A stretch of 64,000 bases of DNA from Palleronia marisminoris (GTDB lineage Bacteria > Pseudomonadota > Alphaproteobacteria > Rhodobacterales > Rhodobacteraceae): positions 1 through 64,000 of the forward strand of contig NZ_FWFV01000002.1 in the NCBI RefSeq assembly GCF_900172315.1, written 5' to 3'. Below, in pieces: positions 8,651-21,624 of this stretch (the stretch's first letter is position 1; every line of letters begins with the position of its first letter). The translations under genes were made by a program, and so were the position numbers. A model generated the notes under the pieces. The model was not told where the DNA came from. It saw nothing but the letters and a program-made list of their open reading frames with translations, and did no database searches.

Positions 8651-8836
8651 ATGGACAAGATCGAGGAACGACTGGCCCACCTCATCCGGGCCAATGACGA
8701 GCTTTCGGACGTGGTGACCGAACAATCCCGCACCATCGAACGGCTGGAGCGGCAGGTCCACTTCCTGCTGGAGCGCGCCCGCGCCGACAGCGATGGCGGC
8801 GTCTTCGTCGGCGACGAGCGGCCGCCGCACTGGTGA
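8651..8836 (+). CDS. slyX: SlyX family protein
   Basis: A 61-aa coiled-coil protein of the SlyX family, whose role is unclear. The ATG at 8651 follows GGAGG at a 5-base distance; an in-frame ATG at 8639 precedes that site and is unlikely. Heptad-like spacing of leucines and isoleucines (residues 5-40) predicts one coiled coil. The end, PPHW, is close to the PPHY ending typical of the family. It is divergent from hisS and converges on the SH3-like gene with a 3-base gap. Confidence 0.82.
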   Translation: MDKIEERLAHLIRANDELSDVVTEQSRTIERLERQVHFLLERARADSDGGVFVGDERPPHW

Positions 8837-8839
8837 GGA

Positions 8840-9148
8840 TCAGCTCGGGCAGAGGTAGTCGCCCCAGACGTAACCGCTCGGCATGTCCCTGAGGTAGACC
8901 TGCTGCGGCGTTTGCTGGACCACCACCGGCAGCCATTTCCCGTTGGTCGGGCTGCCGCGCTCCTCGACGAGCGTGCCGGGCGGAAGACGCATGATCATCG
9001 GGTTCCCCGACCCCGGACCGGTGCGCAGGGCAAGGAAGTTGTCGCCGTTCGGATCGAGTCGGCAGACGGTGAAGCCATAGCCCGAGAACGCGTGCGCCGA
9101 CGCTCCCAGCCAGATCAGAAGCAACACGGTCGAGACGGTGCGGAACAT
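8840..9148 (-). CDS. Small exported SH3-like domain protein
   Basis: The 102-aa product has a clear signal peptide cleaved near residue 20 (ASAHA). A single bacterial SH3-like fold follows: ALRTGPGSGNPMIMRLPPGT, then GKWLPV, and a C-terminal GYVWGDYLCP. Two cysteines, one near the mature N-terminus and one near the C-terminus, could form a disulfide. GGAGG lies upstream of the ATG at 9148. Proteins of this type often bind peptidoglycan or peptides in the periplasm; a specific role cannot be assigned. Confidence 0.75.
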   Translation of the reverse strand: MFRTVSTVLLLIWLGASAHAFSGYGFTVCRLDPNGDNFLALRTGPGSGNPMIMRLPPGTLVEERGSPTNGKWLPVVVQQTPQQVYLRDMPSGYVWGDYLCPS

Positions 9149-9231
9149 GGCAGGTCCTCCGGGTGAGGCCTTCATGATACCCGCACCGAAGGCTGCGGGT
9201 ATCGCCCATTCGGATGAGGCGCGGGGCCGCC

Positions 9232-9705
9232 CTAGCCCTTCGACGCCTCCGCCATCTCCTGGACGAAGCGCTTGCGCAGGTTCTTGCGGATCTCTGCGGC
9301 GCGGTGGCGGCGGGCTTCGTCCTCGTCCAGCACCTTCAAGTCGGGGACGGTCACGGGTTTGCCGCCTTCGTCCACCGCGACCATCGTGAAGTAGCACGAG
9401 TTGGTATGCCGGCGGCTCCCCGAGCGGATGTCCTCGGCCTCGACCCGGATGCCCACCTCCATCGAGGTGCGGCCGGCGTGGTTGATGGCGGCGCGAAAGG
9501 TCACCAGCTCGCCCACGTTGATCGGCTGCTTGAAGACCACCTGGTCGACCGACAGCGTCACGCAGTAGCTCTGGCTGAACCGCGATGCGCAGGAGAACGC
9601 CACCCGGTCGAGCAGGTTCAGCAGCGCACCCCCATGCACCTTGCCGCTGAAATTCGCCATCTCGGGCGTCATCAGCACCGTCATCTCGAGTTTGCGCGCG
9701 TCCAT
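9232..9705 (-). CDS. Hotdog-fold acyl-CoA thioesterase
   Basis: A 157-aa single-hotdog thioesterase similar to the YciA/BFIT group, hydrolysing acyl-CoA in the cytoplasm. Conserved parts are the N-terminal MTPEMANFSGKVHGGALL with the catalytic Asp of LLDRVAF, and the strand TLSVDQVVFKQPINVGEL. The start codon directly follows the dnaE stop with no gap, so it is translationally coupled to dnaE. Substrate chain length cannot be read from the sequence. Confidence 0.88.
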   Translation of the reverse strand: MDARKLEMTVLMTPEMANFSGKVHGGALLNLLDRVAFSCASRFSQSYCVTLSVDQVVFKQPINVGELVTFRAAINHAGRTSMEVGIRVEAEDIRSGSRRHTNSCYFTMVAVDEGGKPVTVPDLKVLDEDEARRHRAAEIRKNLRKRFVQEMAEASKG

Positions 9706-13206
<3,501 letters not shown>

Positions 13207-13331
13207 CGCTCCACGCTATCTCGCACTGCCCGCGCCGGAAAGGCCGTATCCTGTGGAGAACCGCGCCGGTCGGAACGGCCTGCGCCCTGCGCCGTTCCCA
13301 GTCGGAACGAGTCACAACAGGAGGCACCCCC

Positions 13332-13724
13332 ATGTCCATCAAGGAAATGATCGCCGAGCATCCCGACGTCGCCGGTCACGAGAATGACATCCTCGGCGAT
13401 GCCGTACGCCACGCCATGTATTGCGCGGCGATCTGCAACTCCTGCGCCGATGCCTGCATGGCCGAGAAGGACGCGGCCGAACGCGCCCAATGCATCCGCC
13501 TGTGCAACGACTGTTCGGACATCTGCACGATGACCTACCGCGTCGCCTCGCGCCGCACCGGCTCGAACGAGGCGATCATCCGCTCGGCCCTGCAGCTCTG
13601 CGCCGAGGCCTGCGACGCCTGTGCCGAGATGTGCGAGATGCACGAAGACGCCCACTGCAAGCGCTGCGCGAAAATGTGCCGCGAATGCGCGCGGGATTGC
13701 CGCAAGGCCGCCGACAACCTCTGA
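13332..13724 (+). CDS. Four-helix bundle copper-binding protein (Csp/DUF326-like)
   Basis: The 130-aa protein has about 17 cysteines spaced CxxxC or CxxC on predicted helices (CAAICNSCADAC, CIRLCNDCSDIC, CAEACDACAEMC, CKRCAKMCRECARDC). This is the pattern of cytosolic copper storage proteins, which line a helical bundle with cysteines that bind many Cu(I) ions. No signal peptide is present, so it should be cytoplasmic (Csp3-like). AGGAGG lies before the ATG. It is divergent from dnaE; a hairpin separates it from the small membrane peptide gene downstream. Copper storage or copper detoxification is inferred from the family. Confidence 0.88.
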   Translation: MSIKEMIAEHPDVAGHENDILGDAVRHAMYCAAICNSCADACMAEKDAAERAQCIRLCNDCSDICTMTYRVASRRTGSNEAIIRSALQLCAEACDACAEMCEMHEDAHCKRCAKMCRECARDCRKAADNL

Positions 13725-13736
13725 GTCCATCGTCCC

Positions 13737-13769
13737 GCGACGCCGCCACGCTAGGTCGAGCGGCGTCGC
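13737..13769 (+). terminator. Hairpin between the copper protein gene and the small membrane peptide gene
   Basis: GCGACGCCGC (13737-13746) pairs perfectly with GCGGCGTCGC (13760-13769). No T-run follows and the next ribosome binding site starts 5 bases later. It may reduce read-through into, or translation of, the downstream gene. Confidence 0.45.
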
Positions 13770-13787
13770 CCTGAAGGAGAACGCAAC

Positions 13788-13979
13788 ATGTCCCGTATCA
13801 TCGGTATAGTCATCATCGTCGTCGTCGCGATCGCCCTGCTTATCTGGTTCGGCTTCATGGACATAACCCCGGAAGGCGAACGCGTCATAGACGAGACTCA
13901 AGGGGGCGTCGGCGAGGTGATCGAAGACGCCGGCACCGCGATTCAGGACGCCGGCGACGACCCCGAAATCGTCGAATAG
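13788..13979 (+). CDS. Small single-pass membrane protein of unknown function
   Basis: A 63-aa protein with AAGGAG upstream of the ATG. Residues 4-24 form one hydrophobic helix (IIGIVIIVVVAIALLIWFGF). The rest is strongly acidic and ends in DDPEIVE, with no lysines in that part. The N-terminal Arg and acidic C-terminus suggest an N-in, C-out orientation. I do not recognise the family. It follows the copper protein gene after a hairpin and may or may not be co-expressed. Confidence 0.6.
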   Translation: MSRIIGIVIIVVVAIALLIWFGFMDITPEGERVIDETQGGVGEVIEDAGTAIQDAGDDPEIVE

Positions 13980-14129
13980 GCACCGGGCGGGGTCGCCGCC
14001 GAGCGCGAATCCCGAAACCTACCCTTGCATTGCGCGGCCCGTCCCGGTTTCATCGGCACGGGCCGCGCGCTCTACGCCGCATCGACCGCGCCGCCCCTGA
14101 TGATTGCGAGTAACGCGGCGGATGTTCAC

Positions 14130-15611
14130 ATGAAGGTCAGGTTCCTCCTGAACGGAGACCCGGTCGAGGCCGACACGGCCCCCACGACGACCCTGCTCGA
14201 CTGGCTGCGCGAAAGCCGCGGCCTCACCGGCACCAAGGAAGGCTGCAACGAGGGCGATTGCGGCGCCTGTTCCGTCATGCTGACCGACGAGGACGGCGCC
14301 CGCGCCCTGAACGCCTGCATCCTCTTCATGGGCCAGCTCGACGGGCACGCGGTCCGCACTGTCGAGGGGCTGGCCGCCCCCGACGGCACTCCGCATCCTG
14401 TCCAGCAGGCGATGGTCGACCACCATGGCAGCCAGTGCGGCTTTTGCACGCCCGGCTTCGTGGTGACGATGGCGACGGCGCACCTGAACGGCGCGACGGA
14501 CCACGACGACCAGCTTGCCGGCAATCTCTGCCGCTGCACCGGCTACGCGCCCATCATCCGCGCCGCCAAGGCCGCCGAAAGCCTCCCCATCCCCGACCAC
14601 ATGCGCGACGCGCCCCTTCCGGCTTCATCCTGCGCGAAATACTCCGGGGGTCCGGGGGCAGAGCCCCCGGCGCCCTCCTATGCCGACACCCCCGCGGACT
14701 GGGGCGGCCGCGACCCTCTGGCGGGCACCGGCGCCGACGACCGCGGCGACGCCACCCGCACCCACGCCGCCTACCGCCCCGCCAGCACCGACGAGCTGGC
14801 CTCGCTCTACCTCGACCACCCCGACGCCACGCTCGTCGCCGGCGCGACCGATGTGGGCCTGTGGGTGACGAAAGGCCTGCGCGATCTGGGGACGGCGATC
14901 TTCCTCAACGGCGTCACCGACCTGCAGCGCATCGAAGAATCCGACGGCGCGCTGCGCATCGGCGCCGGCGTGACGCTGACGCGCCTGCGCGAGGTCATCG
15001 CCCCCCGCCACCCGAGCTTCGCCGAGATGCTCCGCCGCTTCGGCTCGACCCAGGTCAGGAACGCCGGGACCATCGGCGGCAACATCGCCAACGGCTCGCC
15101 CATCGGTGATGGCCCGCCCGCGCTGATCGCGCTCGGCGCGACGCTGCACCTGCGCCGCGGGAACGAGCGGCGCGAGATGCCCCTCGAGGACTTCTTCATC
15201 GACTACGGGAAGCAGGACCGCCAGCAAGGCGAGTTCGTCGAGGCGGTCTCGATCCCCGACCAGCCCGACCGCCTGTCCTGCCAGAAGCTGTCCAAGCGGT
15301 TCGACCAGGACATCTCGGCCGTCTGCGGCTGCTTCAACGTCACGACCGAGGGTGGCACGGTCACCGCCGCCCGCATCGCCTTCGGCGGCATGGCCGGCAC
15401 CCCGAAACGCGCCCGCCAAACCGAGGCTGCGCTGATCGGCCAACCCCTGACCCCCGAAGGCGTCGCCGCGGCACAAGCCGCGCTGGAACAGGACTTCACG
15501 CCGCTGTCGGACATGCGCGCCTCGGCCCGCTACCGGCTCGAGGTGGCGAAGGGCATGCTCCTCCGCCTTGCCACCGCCGACGAGCCCTCGGTGCTGGAGG
15601 TCCGCGCATGA
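14130..15611 (+). CDS. xdhA: Xanthine dehydrogenase small subunit (2Fe-2S and FAD)
   Basis: Carries electrons from the molybdenum site to FAD and NAD+ during oxidation of hypoxanthine and xanthine. The 493-aa product has two 2Fe-2S clusters: [14 protein letters not shown] near residues 36-50 and QCGFCTPGF...[11 protein letters not shown] near 106-147. It also has the FAD domain from about residue 205 ([11 protein letters not shown], then [14 protein letters not shown]). The ATG at 14130 matches the family N-terminus but has only a weak ribosome binding site. The linker between the two domains, about residues 165-181, is encoded by a palindromic repeat element. The gene overlaps xdhB by four bases. 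Confidence 0.94.
   Translation: MKVRFLLNGDPVEADTAPTTTLLDWLRESRGLTGTKEGCNEGDCGACSVMLTDEDGARALNACILFMGQLDGHAVRTVEGLAAPDGTPHPVQQAMVDHHGSQCGFCTPGFVVTMATAHLNGATDHDDQLAGNLCRCTGYAPIIRAAKAAESLPIPDHMRDAPLPASSCAKYSGGPGAEPPAPSYADTPADWGGRDPLAGTGADDRGDATRTHAAYRPASTDELASLYLDHPDATLVAGATDVGLWVTKGLRDLGTAIFLNGVTDLQRIEESDGALRIGAGVTLTRLREVIAPRHPSFAEMLRRFGSTQVRNAGTIGGNIANGSPIGDGPPALIALGATLHLRRGNERREMPLEDFFIDYGKQDRQQGEFVEAVSIPDQPDRLSCQKLSKRFDQDISAVCGCFNVTTEGGTVTAARIAFGGMAGTPKRARQTEAALIGQPLTPEGVAAAQAALEQDFTPLSDMRASARYRLEVAKGMLLRLATADEPSVLEVRA
14623..14670 (+). repeat. Palindromic repeat element inside the xdhA coding sequence
   Basis: The unit starts CTTCATCCTGCGCGAAATA, continues CTCCGGGGG, and ends with a hairpin CCGGGGGC-AGA-GCCCCCGG (14652-14670). 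It shares layout and most of its bases with the intergenic unit at 47782-47832. Here it is read in frame as [16 protein letters not shown], between the iron-sulfur and FAD domains. Confidence 0.8.
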
Positions 15612-18055
15612 GCGTCCACAAACCCTCTCCGCATGACAGCGCACCGTTCCACGTCGCGGGCTCCGCGCGCTATGTGGATGACATCCCCCTGCCCGCGAAC
15701 GCGCTGCACCTGGCCTTCGGCCTCTCGCCCATCGCGCGCGGCACTGTGCGCTTCGACCTGAGCCGCGTGCGCGAGACGCCCGGCGTGGTGCTGGCCCTCT
15801 CGGCGGCCGAGACCGGCCCGATCGACGTCGCCCCCGCCGCCCATGACGAGCCGCTGCTGGCCGAAACCACTGCGGATGGCGCGCGCGTCCACTACATGGG
15901 CCAGCCGCTGTTCGTGGTGGCCGCGACCAGCCACCTGGCGGCGCGCAAGGCGGCCCGGCAGGCCGAGATGGAGACCGCCCCGGACACCCCGATCCTGACG
16001 ATCGACGAGGCGCTCGCCGCCGACAGCCGGTTCGAGGACGGCCCCGTCACCTGGACCAAGGGCGACGCCGACGCCGCCCTTTCGACAGCACCGCACCGCC
16101 TTCAGGGCAGCATCGAGATCGGCGGGCAGGAGCACTTCTACCTCGAAGGTCAGGCCGCCCTCGCCATCCCCGGCGAGGGGGGCGACATGGTCGTCCACTC
16201 GTCCTCGCAGCACCCGACCGAGATCCAGCACAAGGTGGCCGACGCGCTCGGCGTGCCGATGCACGCCGTCCGGGTCGAGGTGCGCCGCATGGGCGGTGGC
16301 TTCGGCGGCAAGGAAAGCCAGGGCAACGCGCTCGCCGTGGCCTGCGCGATGGTCGCGGCCCGCACCGGCCGGCCGGTAAAGATGCGCTACGACCGCGACG
16401 ACGACATGACCATCACCGGCAAGCGCCACGACGTCCGCATCGGCTACGACGTGGGCTATGACGCCGAGGGCCGGCTGCACGGCATCGTCTTCGACCAGTT
16501 CGTCCGCTGCGGGTGGAGCCAGGACCTGTCGCTTGCCGTGGCCGACCGCGCGATGCTGCATGCCGACAACGCCTACCACCTGAAGGACGTGCGCATCGTC
16601 TCGCACCGGCTGAAGACGAACACCCAGTCCGCCACCGCCTTCCGCGGCTTCGGCGGCCCCCAGGGCGTGGTCGGGATCGAGCGGGTGATGGACGAGATCG
16701 CCCACCGCCTCGGCCGCGACCCGCTGGACGTGAGGCGCGTCAATTTCTACGCGGCCGGTCACGACGCGGACACAAGCGGCAAGATGCCCTCCCAAGCCTC
16801 GGGCAAAATCCATGTCGGCGCCGAGGACGTCACCCCCGGCACCGATGCCGACGTGACGAGCCGCGGCGCGCTGCGCGAGGTGGCAGAGCCTGCGGGGCCG
16901 GTTTCAACGCCGCCCGACGGGGTGCAGACGACGCCCTACCACATGCCGGTGCGCGACTTCATCCTGCACGAGATGGTCGAGGCGCTCGAGAAAACCTCCG
17001 ACTACCGCGCCCGGCGCGCGGCGGTGGACGCGTGGAACGAAGCGCATCCCCACGTGAAGAAGGGCATAGCCCTGACGCCGGTGAAGTTCGGCATCTCGTT
17101 CACGCTGACCCACCTGAACCAGGCCGGCGCGCTGGTGCATGTCTACCAGGACGGCTCGGTCCACATGAACCATGGCGGGACCGAGATGGGTCAGGGCCTG
17201 CACCAGAAGGTCGCGGCCGTCGCGGCCGACCGGTTCGGGCTTCCTCTGTCCGCGATCCGCATCACGGCCACGGATACCGGCAAGGTGCCCAACACCTCGG
17301 CCACGGCGGCCTCGTCCGGGGCGGACCTGAACGGCATGGCGGTCAAGGCCGCCTGCGACGAGATCGCCGGCCGGATGGCGGCCTTCCTGGCCGAACAGCA
17401 CCAGGCCGACCCCGCTTCGGTCCGGTTCGAGGAAGGCCGGGTGCATGTCGGCAGCGAAAGCTACGCCTTCACCGAGGCCGTGCAGCTCGCCTACCAGGGA
17501 CGGGTCAGCCTGTCGGCCACCGGCTACTACCGCACGCCGGGGATCGAGTGGGACCGCCTGCGCGGCCGCGGCACACCGTTCTACTACTTCTCGCACGGCG
17601 CGGCGGTGACCGAGGTGGTGCTGGACAGCCGCACGGGCGAGAACCGCATCCTGCGGACCGACATCCTGCACGATTGCGGCAAGTCGCTGAATCCGGCCCT
17701 CGATATCGGCCAGATCGAGGGCGGCTACGTTCAGGGCGCCGGCTGGCTGACGACCGAGGAGCTGGTGTGGGACGACAAGGGGCGGCTGACGACCCACGCG
17801 CCCTCGACCTACAAGATCCCGGCCTGTTCGGACCGGCCCGAGGTGTTCAACGTGGCGCTCTGGGACGACGAGAATCGGGCCGACACGATCTATCGCTCGA
17901 AGGCGGTGGGAGAGCCGCCCTTGATGCTGGGGATCTCGGCCTTCCTCGCGCTCAGCCACGCGGCCAGCGCGTACGGCGCCAGCTACCCTGCGCTCGACGC
18001 TCCGGCCACGGCCGAACGGTTGTTCTTCGCGTGCCGGCACGCGACCGGCGCATGA
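15608..18055 (+). CDS. xdhB: Xanthine dehydrogenase large, molybdopterin-binding subunit
   Basis: Hydroxylates hypoxanthine and xanthine at the molybdenum cofactor. The 815-aa protein shows the family segments [12 protein letters not shown] at the N-terminus, [10 protein letters not shown] near residue 178, [11 protein letters not shown] near 230, FRGFGGPQG near 343, and [16 protein letters not shown] near 520. The C-terminal [11 protein letters not shown] carries the catalytic glutamate. About 55 residues (roughly 382-438) between NFYA and TTPYH are longer than I expect for the family and low in hydrophobic residues. Starts with ATGA overlap to xdhA and ends with ATGA overlap to xdhC. Confidence 0.95.
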   Translation: MSVHKPSPHDSAPFHVAGSARYVDDIPLPANALHLAFGLSPIARGTVRFDLSRVRETPGVVLALSAAETGPIDVAPAAHDEPLLAETTADGARVHYMGQPLFVVAATSHLAARKAARQAEMETAPDTPILTIDEALAADSRFEDGPVTWTKGDADAALSTAPHRLQGSIEIGGQEHFYLEGQAALAIPGEGGDMVVHSSSQHPTEIQHKVADALGVPMHAVRVEVRRMGGGFGGKESQGNALAVACAMVAARTGRPVKMRYDRDDDMTITGKRHDVRIGYDVGYDAEGRLHGIVFDQFVRCGWSQDLSLAVADRAMLHADNAYHLKDVRIVSHRLKTNTQSATAFRGFGGPQGVVGIERVMDEIAHRLGRDPLDVRRVNFYAAGHDADTSGKMPSQASGKIHVGAEDVTPGTDADVTSRGALREVAEPAGPVSTPPDGVQTTPYHMPVRDFILHEMVEALEKTSDYRARRAAVDAWNEAHPHVKKGIALTPVKFGISFTLTHLNQAGALVHVYQDGSVHMNHGGTEMGQGLHQKVAAVAADRFGLPLSAIRITATDTGKVPNTSATAASSGADLNGMAVKAACDEIAGRMAAFLAEQHQADPASVRFEEGRVHVGSESYAFTEAVQLAYQGRVSLSATGYYRTPGIEWDRLRGRGTPFYYFSHGAAVTEVVLDSRTGENRILRTDILHDCGKSLNPALDIGQIEGGYVQGAGWLTTEELVWDDKGRLTTHAPSTYKIPACSDRPEVFNVALWDDENRADTIYRSKAVGEPPLMLGISAFLALSHAASAYGASYPALDAPATAERLFFACRHATGA

Positions 18056-18963
18056 GCTTCGATCCCCTGCGGCTCGAGGCGGCTCTGGCCGCCCATGACG
18101 ACGTCTGGCGGGTGGTCGTGGCCGAGACGCGCGGCTCCGTCCCGCGCGGGCCCGGCACGTCGATGCTGGTCTGGGCGGACGGGCAGGACGGCACCATCGG
18201 CGGCGGCCGGCTGGAATGGGAGGCACTCGCCGCCGCCCGCGCCGGCCGACGTGGCGCGATCCGACATGCGCTCGGCCCGTCGCTGGGACAATGCTGCGGC
18301 GGGGCGGTGACGCTGCACATCTCGCACTGGACGCGCGATTTGCTGGACGAGGTGGATTTCAGCGGTGGTCTCGCCGCGATCGGCCACACGCAGCCCGGCC
18401 CCGAGGTCATGGAGGCCGCCGACCGTCTGCGCGACAACCCCGACGCGCCCTCCCCGCTGCTCGTCGGGGATTGGCTGGTCGAACGCATCGCCGCCCCCTC
18501 GCGCCGCGTGCACGTCTGGGGTGCGGGCCATGTGGGGCGGGCGCTGGTCTCGGTTCTGGCCCCCCTGCCCGACCTGTCCGTCTCGTGGATCGACGATGCC
18601 GCCGCCCGCTTTCCGGGCGACATCCCGGCCGGCATCGACCGGATCGTCGCGGTCGATATGCCGCGCCTTGCTGCCCGCAACGGGGCCGAGGGCGAGCACC
18701 TGCTCCTGACCTACAGCCACGATATCGACCTGGCGCTCTGCCACGCGCTTCTGACCGCCGGCGCACCGCGGATCGGGCTGATCGGCTCGGACACCAAGTG
18801 GGCCCGCTTCCGCAGCCGGCTGCGGCAGCTTGGCCATACCGACGCCGCAATCGCACGGATACGGTGTCCGATCGGCAACCCTGCCCTCGGCAAGCATCCC
18901 CAGGCCATTGCCGTGGGCGTCGCGGCAGAGATACTGGCCCCACAGGAACAGGACTTAGCATGA
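18052..18963 (+). CDS. xdhC: Xanthine dehydrogenase accessory protein XdhC
   Basis: Binds molybdenum cofactor, supports its sulfuration and inserts it into XdhB. The 303-aa protein has the N-terminal XdhC/CoxI segment (ETRGSVPRGPGTSMLV, GTIGGGRLEWEA, LGQCCGGAV with the likely cofactor-binding cysteines). It also has a C-terminal Rossmann-like domain from about residue 155 (VHVWGAGHVGRAL) ending in the LIGSDTKWARF and HPQAIAVGVAAEIL motifs. It overlaps both neighbours by four bases, so it is coupled to xdhB and to the transporter genes. Confidence 0.94.
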   Translation: MSFDPLRLEAALAAHDDVWRVVVAETRGSVPRGPGTSMLVWADGQDGTIGGGRLEWEALAAARAGRRGAIRHALGPSLGQCCGGAVTLHISHWTRDLLDEVDFSGGLAAIGHTQPGPEVMEAADRLRDNPDAPSPLLVGDWLVERIAAPSRRVHVWGAGHVGRALVSVLAPLPDLSVSWIDDAAARFPGDIPAGIDRIVAVDMPRLAARNGAEGEHLLLTYSHDIDLALCHALLTAGAPRIGLIGSDTKWARFRSRLRQLGHTDAAIARIRCPIGNPALGKHPQAIAVGVAAEILAPQEQDLA

Positions 18964-20477
18964 CGCCGCTTCTCAAGATCGACGGATTGACCAAGACCTA
19001 TCCCGGCGTCGTGGCCAATGACGATGTCTCGCTGTCGATCGCGCCCGGCGAGGTCCACGCGCTGCTGGGCGAGAACGGTGCCGGCAAGTCCACGCTGGTC
19101 AAGACGATCTTCGGCCTCAATCAGCCCGACAAGGGCCGGATGGAGATGGACGGCACCCCCTACGCCCCGTCCTCGCCCGAGGATGCGCGCGTGGCGGGGG
19201 TCGGCATGGTGTTCCAGCACTTCTCGCTGTTCGAGGCGCTCGACGTGGCCGAGAATGTCGCGCTCGGCATGTCCGACCCGCCGCCCATGCGCGACCTGTC
19301 GCAGCGCATCGAGACGGTCAGCCGCGACTACGGGCTGCCGCTCAAGCCCGGTCAGATCGTCGGAGATCTCTCCGCGGGCGAGCGGCAGAGGGTCGAGATC
19401 GTGCGTTGCCTGCTGGGCAACCCCCGGCTTCTCATCATGGACGAGCCGACCAGCGTGCTGACCCCGCAAGAGGTCGACCTGCTGTTCAAGACCCTCCGCC
19501 AGCTGCGGGACGAGGGGACGTCGATCCTTTATATCTCGCACAAGTTGGAGGAAATCCGGGCGCTGTGCGATACCGCGACGATCCTGCGCGGCGGGAAGGT
19601 GGTCGCCACCTGCACGCCGTCCGAAGAATCCGCGGGCCGCATGGCCGAGCTGATGGTGGGGCGGCGCCTCGACGTGCCCGCCCGCGCGGGCACGGTTCGG
19701 CCCGAGACGCTTCTGCAGATCGACCGCCTCTCCGTGCCTGCGGCGTCCGAGTTCGGAACCGCCCTGAAGGAGGTGTCGCTGACCCTGAAGGCCGGCGAGG
19801 TTCTGGGGATCGGCGGCGTCGCGGGCAACGGGCAGGACGAGCTGGTCGCCACGCTCGCCGGCGAAACGCGCTCCCCGGCCGACACGATCTTTCTCGAGCG
19901 GCGCGACATCTCGCGCCTCGGACCCGAACAGCGCCGGGTGCGCGGGCTTCTGACCGCGCCCGAAGAGCGGCTGGGCCATGCCGCCGCCCCCGATCTGAGC
20001 CTGACCGAGAACGGGCTGCTTTCGGCGGCGACGAGCCAGGGCCTCGCGCGGCGGGGCTTCGTCGACTGGCGCGCCGCGCGGCGCTTCGCCGAAAGCGTGA
20101 TCGAGCGGTTCGACGTGCGCACCCCCGGCCCTGGCACGGTCGCGCGGGCCCTATCGGGGGGCAACCTGCAGAAATTCGTGATCGGCCGCGAGATCGCGCA
20201 GGACCCGCTGGTCCTCGTGGTCAACCAGCCGACCTGGGGCGTGGACGCCGCCGCTGCCGCGACCATCCGGCAGGCGCTGCTGGATCTTGCCGGCGAAGGC
20301 TCGGGCGTCATCGTCATCAGCCAGGACCTGGACGAGCTGATGCAGATCTCGGACCGCTTCGCCGCCCTGACCGAGGGGCGCCTGTCGCCGTTCCGCCCCG
20401 CCGCCGGCCTGACGGTCGAAGAGATCGGCCTGATGCTCGGCGGTGCCCATGACATGGAGCCGGCCCATGCCCACTGA
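18960..20477 (+). CDS. ABC transporter ATPase for purines/nucleosides (BMP-type system)
   Basis: Powers a BMP-family importer. The 505-aa protein has two nucleotide-binding domains. The first has Walker A GENGAGKST near residue 40, signature LSAGERQRVE, and Walker B LLIMDEPTSVL. The second has a degenerate Walker A (GVAGNGQDE), signature LSGGNLQKFVIG and Walker B LVVNQPTWGVD, an asymmetry typical of RbsA/NupA-like ATPases. It overlaps xdhC by ATGA, linking uptake to xanthine oxidation. The likely substrate is a purine base or nucleoside, inferred from the operon. Confidence 0.9.
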   Translation: MTPLLKIDGLTKTYPGVVANDDVSLSIAPGEVHALLGENGAGKSTLVKTIFGLNQPDKGRMEMDGTPYAPSSPEDARVAGVGMVFQHFSLFEALDVAENVALGMSDPPPMRDLSQRIETVSRDYGLPLKPGQIVGDLSAGERQRVEIVRCLLGNPRLLIMDEPTSVLTPQEVDLLFKTLRQLRDEGTSILYISHKLEEIRALCDTATILRGGKVVATCTPSEESAGRMAELMVGRRLDVPARAGTVRPETLLQIDRLSVPAASEFGTALKEVSLTLKAGEVLGIGGVAGNGQDELVATLAGETRSPADTIFLERRDISRLGPEQRRVRGLLTAPEERLGHAAAPDLSLTENGLLSAATSQGLARRGFVDWRAARRFAESVIERFDVRTPGPGTVARALSGGNLQKFVIGREIAQDPLVLVVNQPTWGVDAAAAATIRQALLDLAGEGSGVIVISQDLDELMQISDRFAALTEGRLSPFRPAAGLTVEEIGLMLGGAHDMEPAHAH

Positions 20478-20510
20478 CCCCTCCCACGCCCCGAAGACAG
20501 GAGCGCGCCG

Positions 20511-21599
20511 GTGATCGACCTCGTCAAACGCCCCCAACCCTCGCGCGCCTGGGCCTGGGCGACGCCGCTTCTGGCCGTGTTGCTGACCCTCATCGCCGGG
20601 GGCGCGATGTTCGCGGCGCTCGGCACCGATCCGGTCGCGGCGATCCGCACGATCTTCTACGACCCTCTCTTCAACCCGCAATTCGCCAGCTATTCGCGCC
20701 CGCAGCTTCTGGTGAAGGCCGGGCCGCTCATCCTGATCGCCACCGGGCTTGCGCTGGGGTTCCGGGCCGGGGTGTGGAACATCGGCGCCGAGGGGCAGTA
20801 CATCATCGGCGCCATCTGCGGAGCGGCGGCCGGGCTGGCGCTCTACCCGTCCGAGTCCCGGTTCCTGGTCTTTCCGCTGATGATCCTCGCCGGCCTCGCG
20901 GGGGGCATCCTCTGGGCCATGATCCCGGCGATCCTCAGGACCCGGTTCAACACCAACGAGATCCTCGTTTCGCTTCTGCTGGTCTATGTGGCCGAGAGCA
21001 TCCTGGCCTCGATGGCCGTCGGGACGCTGCGCAACCCCGAGGGCGGCGGGTTCCCGGGTTCGCGCAATCTCGGGCAGTGGGGCGCGTCGCAGAACCTCGA
21101 GCTGCTTCCCGGTACCGGCCTGCATTGGGGCCTGGTCGCGGCGCTGATCGCGGTGATCATGGCCTACGTGATCCTGCATCGCCACATGACCGGCGTGCAT
21201 ATCCGGCTGGCCGGCCAGGCGCCCCGCGCGGCGCGCTTCGCGGGCGTCGATCCGAAGCGGCTGGTGCTGTTCTGCTTCGCCGTCTCGGGCGGGCTGGCGG
21301 GGCTCGCCGGCATCTTCGAGGTCGCGGGGCCGGCCGGGCAGATCTCGATCGACTTCAACGTGGGCTACGGGTTCACGGCGATCATCGTGGCGTTCCTCGG
21401 GCGGCTGCACCCGGTGGGCATCGTGCTGGCCGGCCTCCTGATGGCGCTGACCTATATCGGGGGCGAGCTTGCCTCGTTCATGCTGAACATCCCGATCGCC
21501 GCGATCCAGGCGTTCCAGGGGATGCTGCTGTTCTTCCTGCTCGCGGTGGACGTTCTGACGAATTACCGCATCCGCATCGGCCGCGAGGCCCGCGCATGA
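20511..21599 (+). CDS. ABC transporter permease, first subunit (purine/nucleoside)
   Basis: A 362-aa integral membrane protein of the BPD_transp_2 type with about nine to ten hydrophobic segments. The GTG start at 20511 has AGGAG upstream. Family features are GFRAGVWNIGAEGQYIIGA near residue 85 and the cytoplasmic loop HIRLAGQAPRAARFAGVD near 230 that contacts the ATPase. It lies 33 bases after the ATPase gene. Confidence 0.9.
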   Translation: MIDLVKRPQPSRAWAWATPLLAVLLTLIAGGAMFAALGTDPVAAIRTIFYDPLFNPQFASYSRPQLLVKAGPLILIATGLALGFRAGVWNIGAEGQYIIGAICGAAAGLALYPSESRFLVFPLMILAGLAGGILWAMIPAILRTRFNTNEILVSLLLVYVAESILASMAVGTLRNPEGGGFPGSRNLGQWGASQNLELLPGTGLHWGLVAALIAVIMAYVILHRHMTGVHIRLAGQAPRAARFAGVDPKRLVLFCFAVSGGLAGLAGIFEVAGPAGQISIDFNVGYGFTAIIVAFLGRLHPVGIVLAGLLMALTYIGGELASFMLNIPIAAIQAFQGMLLFFLLAVDVLTNYRIRIGREARA

Positions 21600-21624
21600 C
21601 CCCCCACCGCACCGGAGCGCGCCC

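Noticed and set aside
14025-14129. Longer N-terminus for XdhA
   Set aside because: The 35 extra residues (starting MHCAARPGF) do not belong to the 2Fe-2S domain, which begins at the chosen ATG with MKVRFLLNG.
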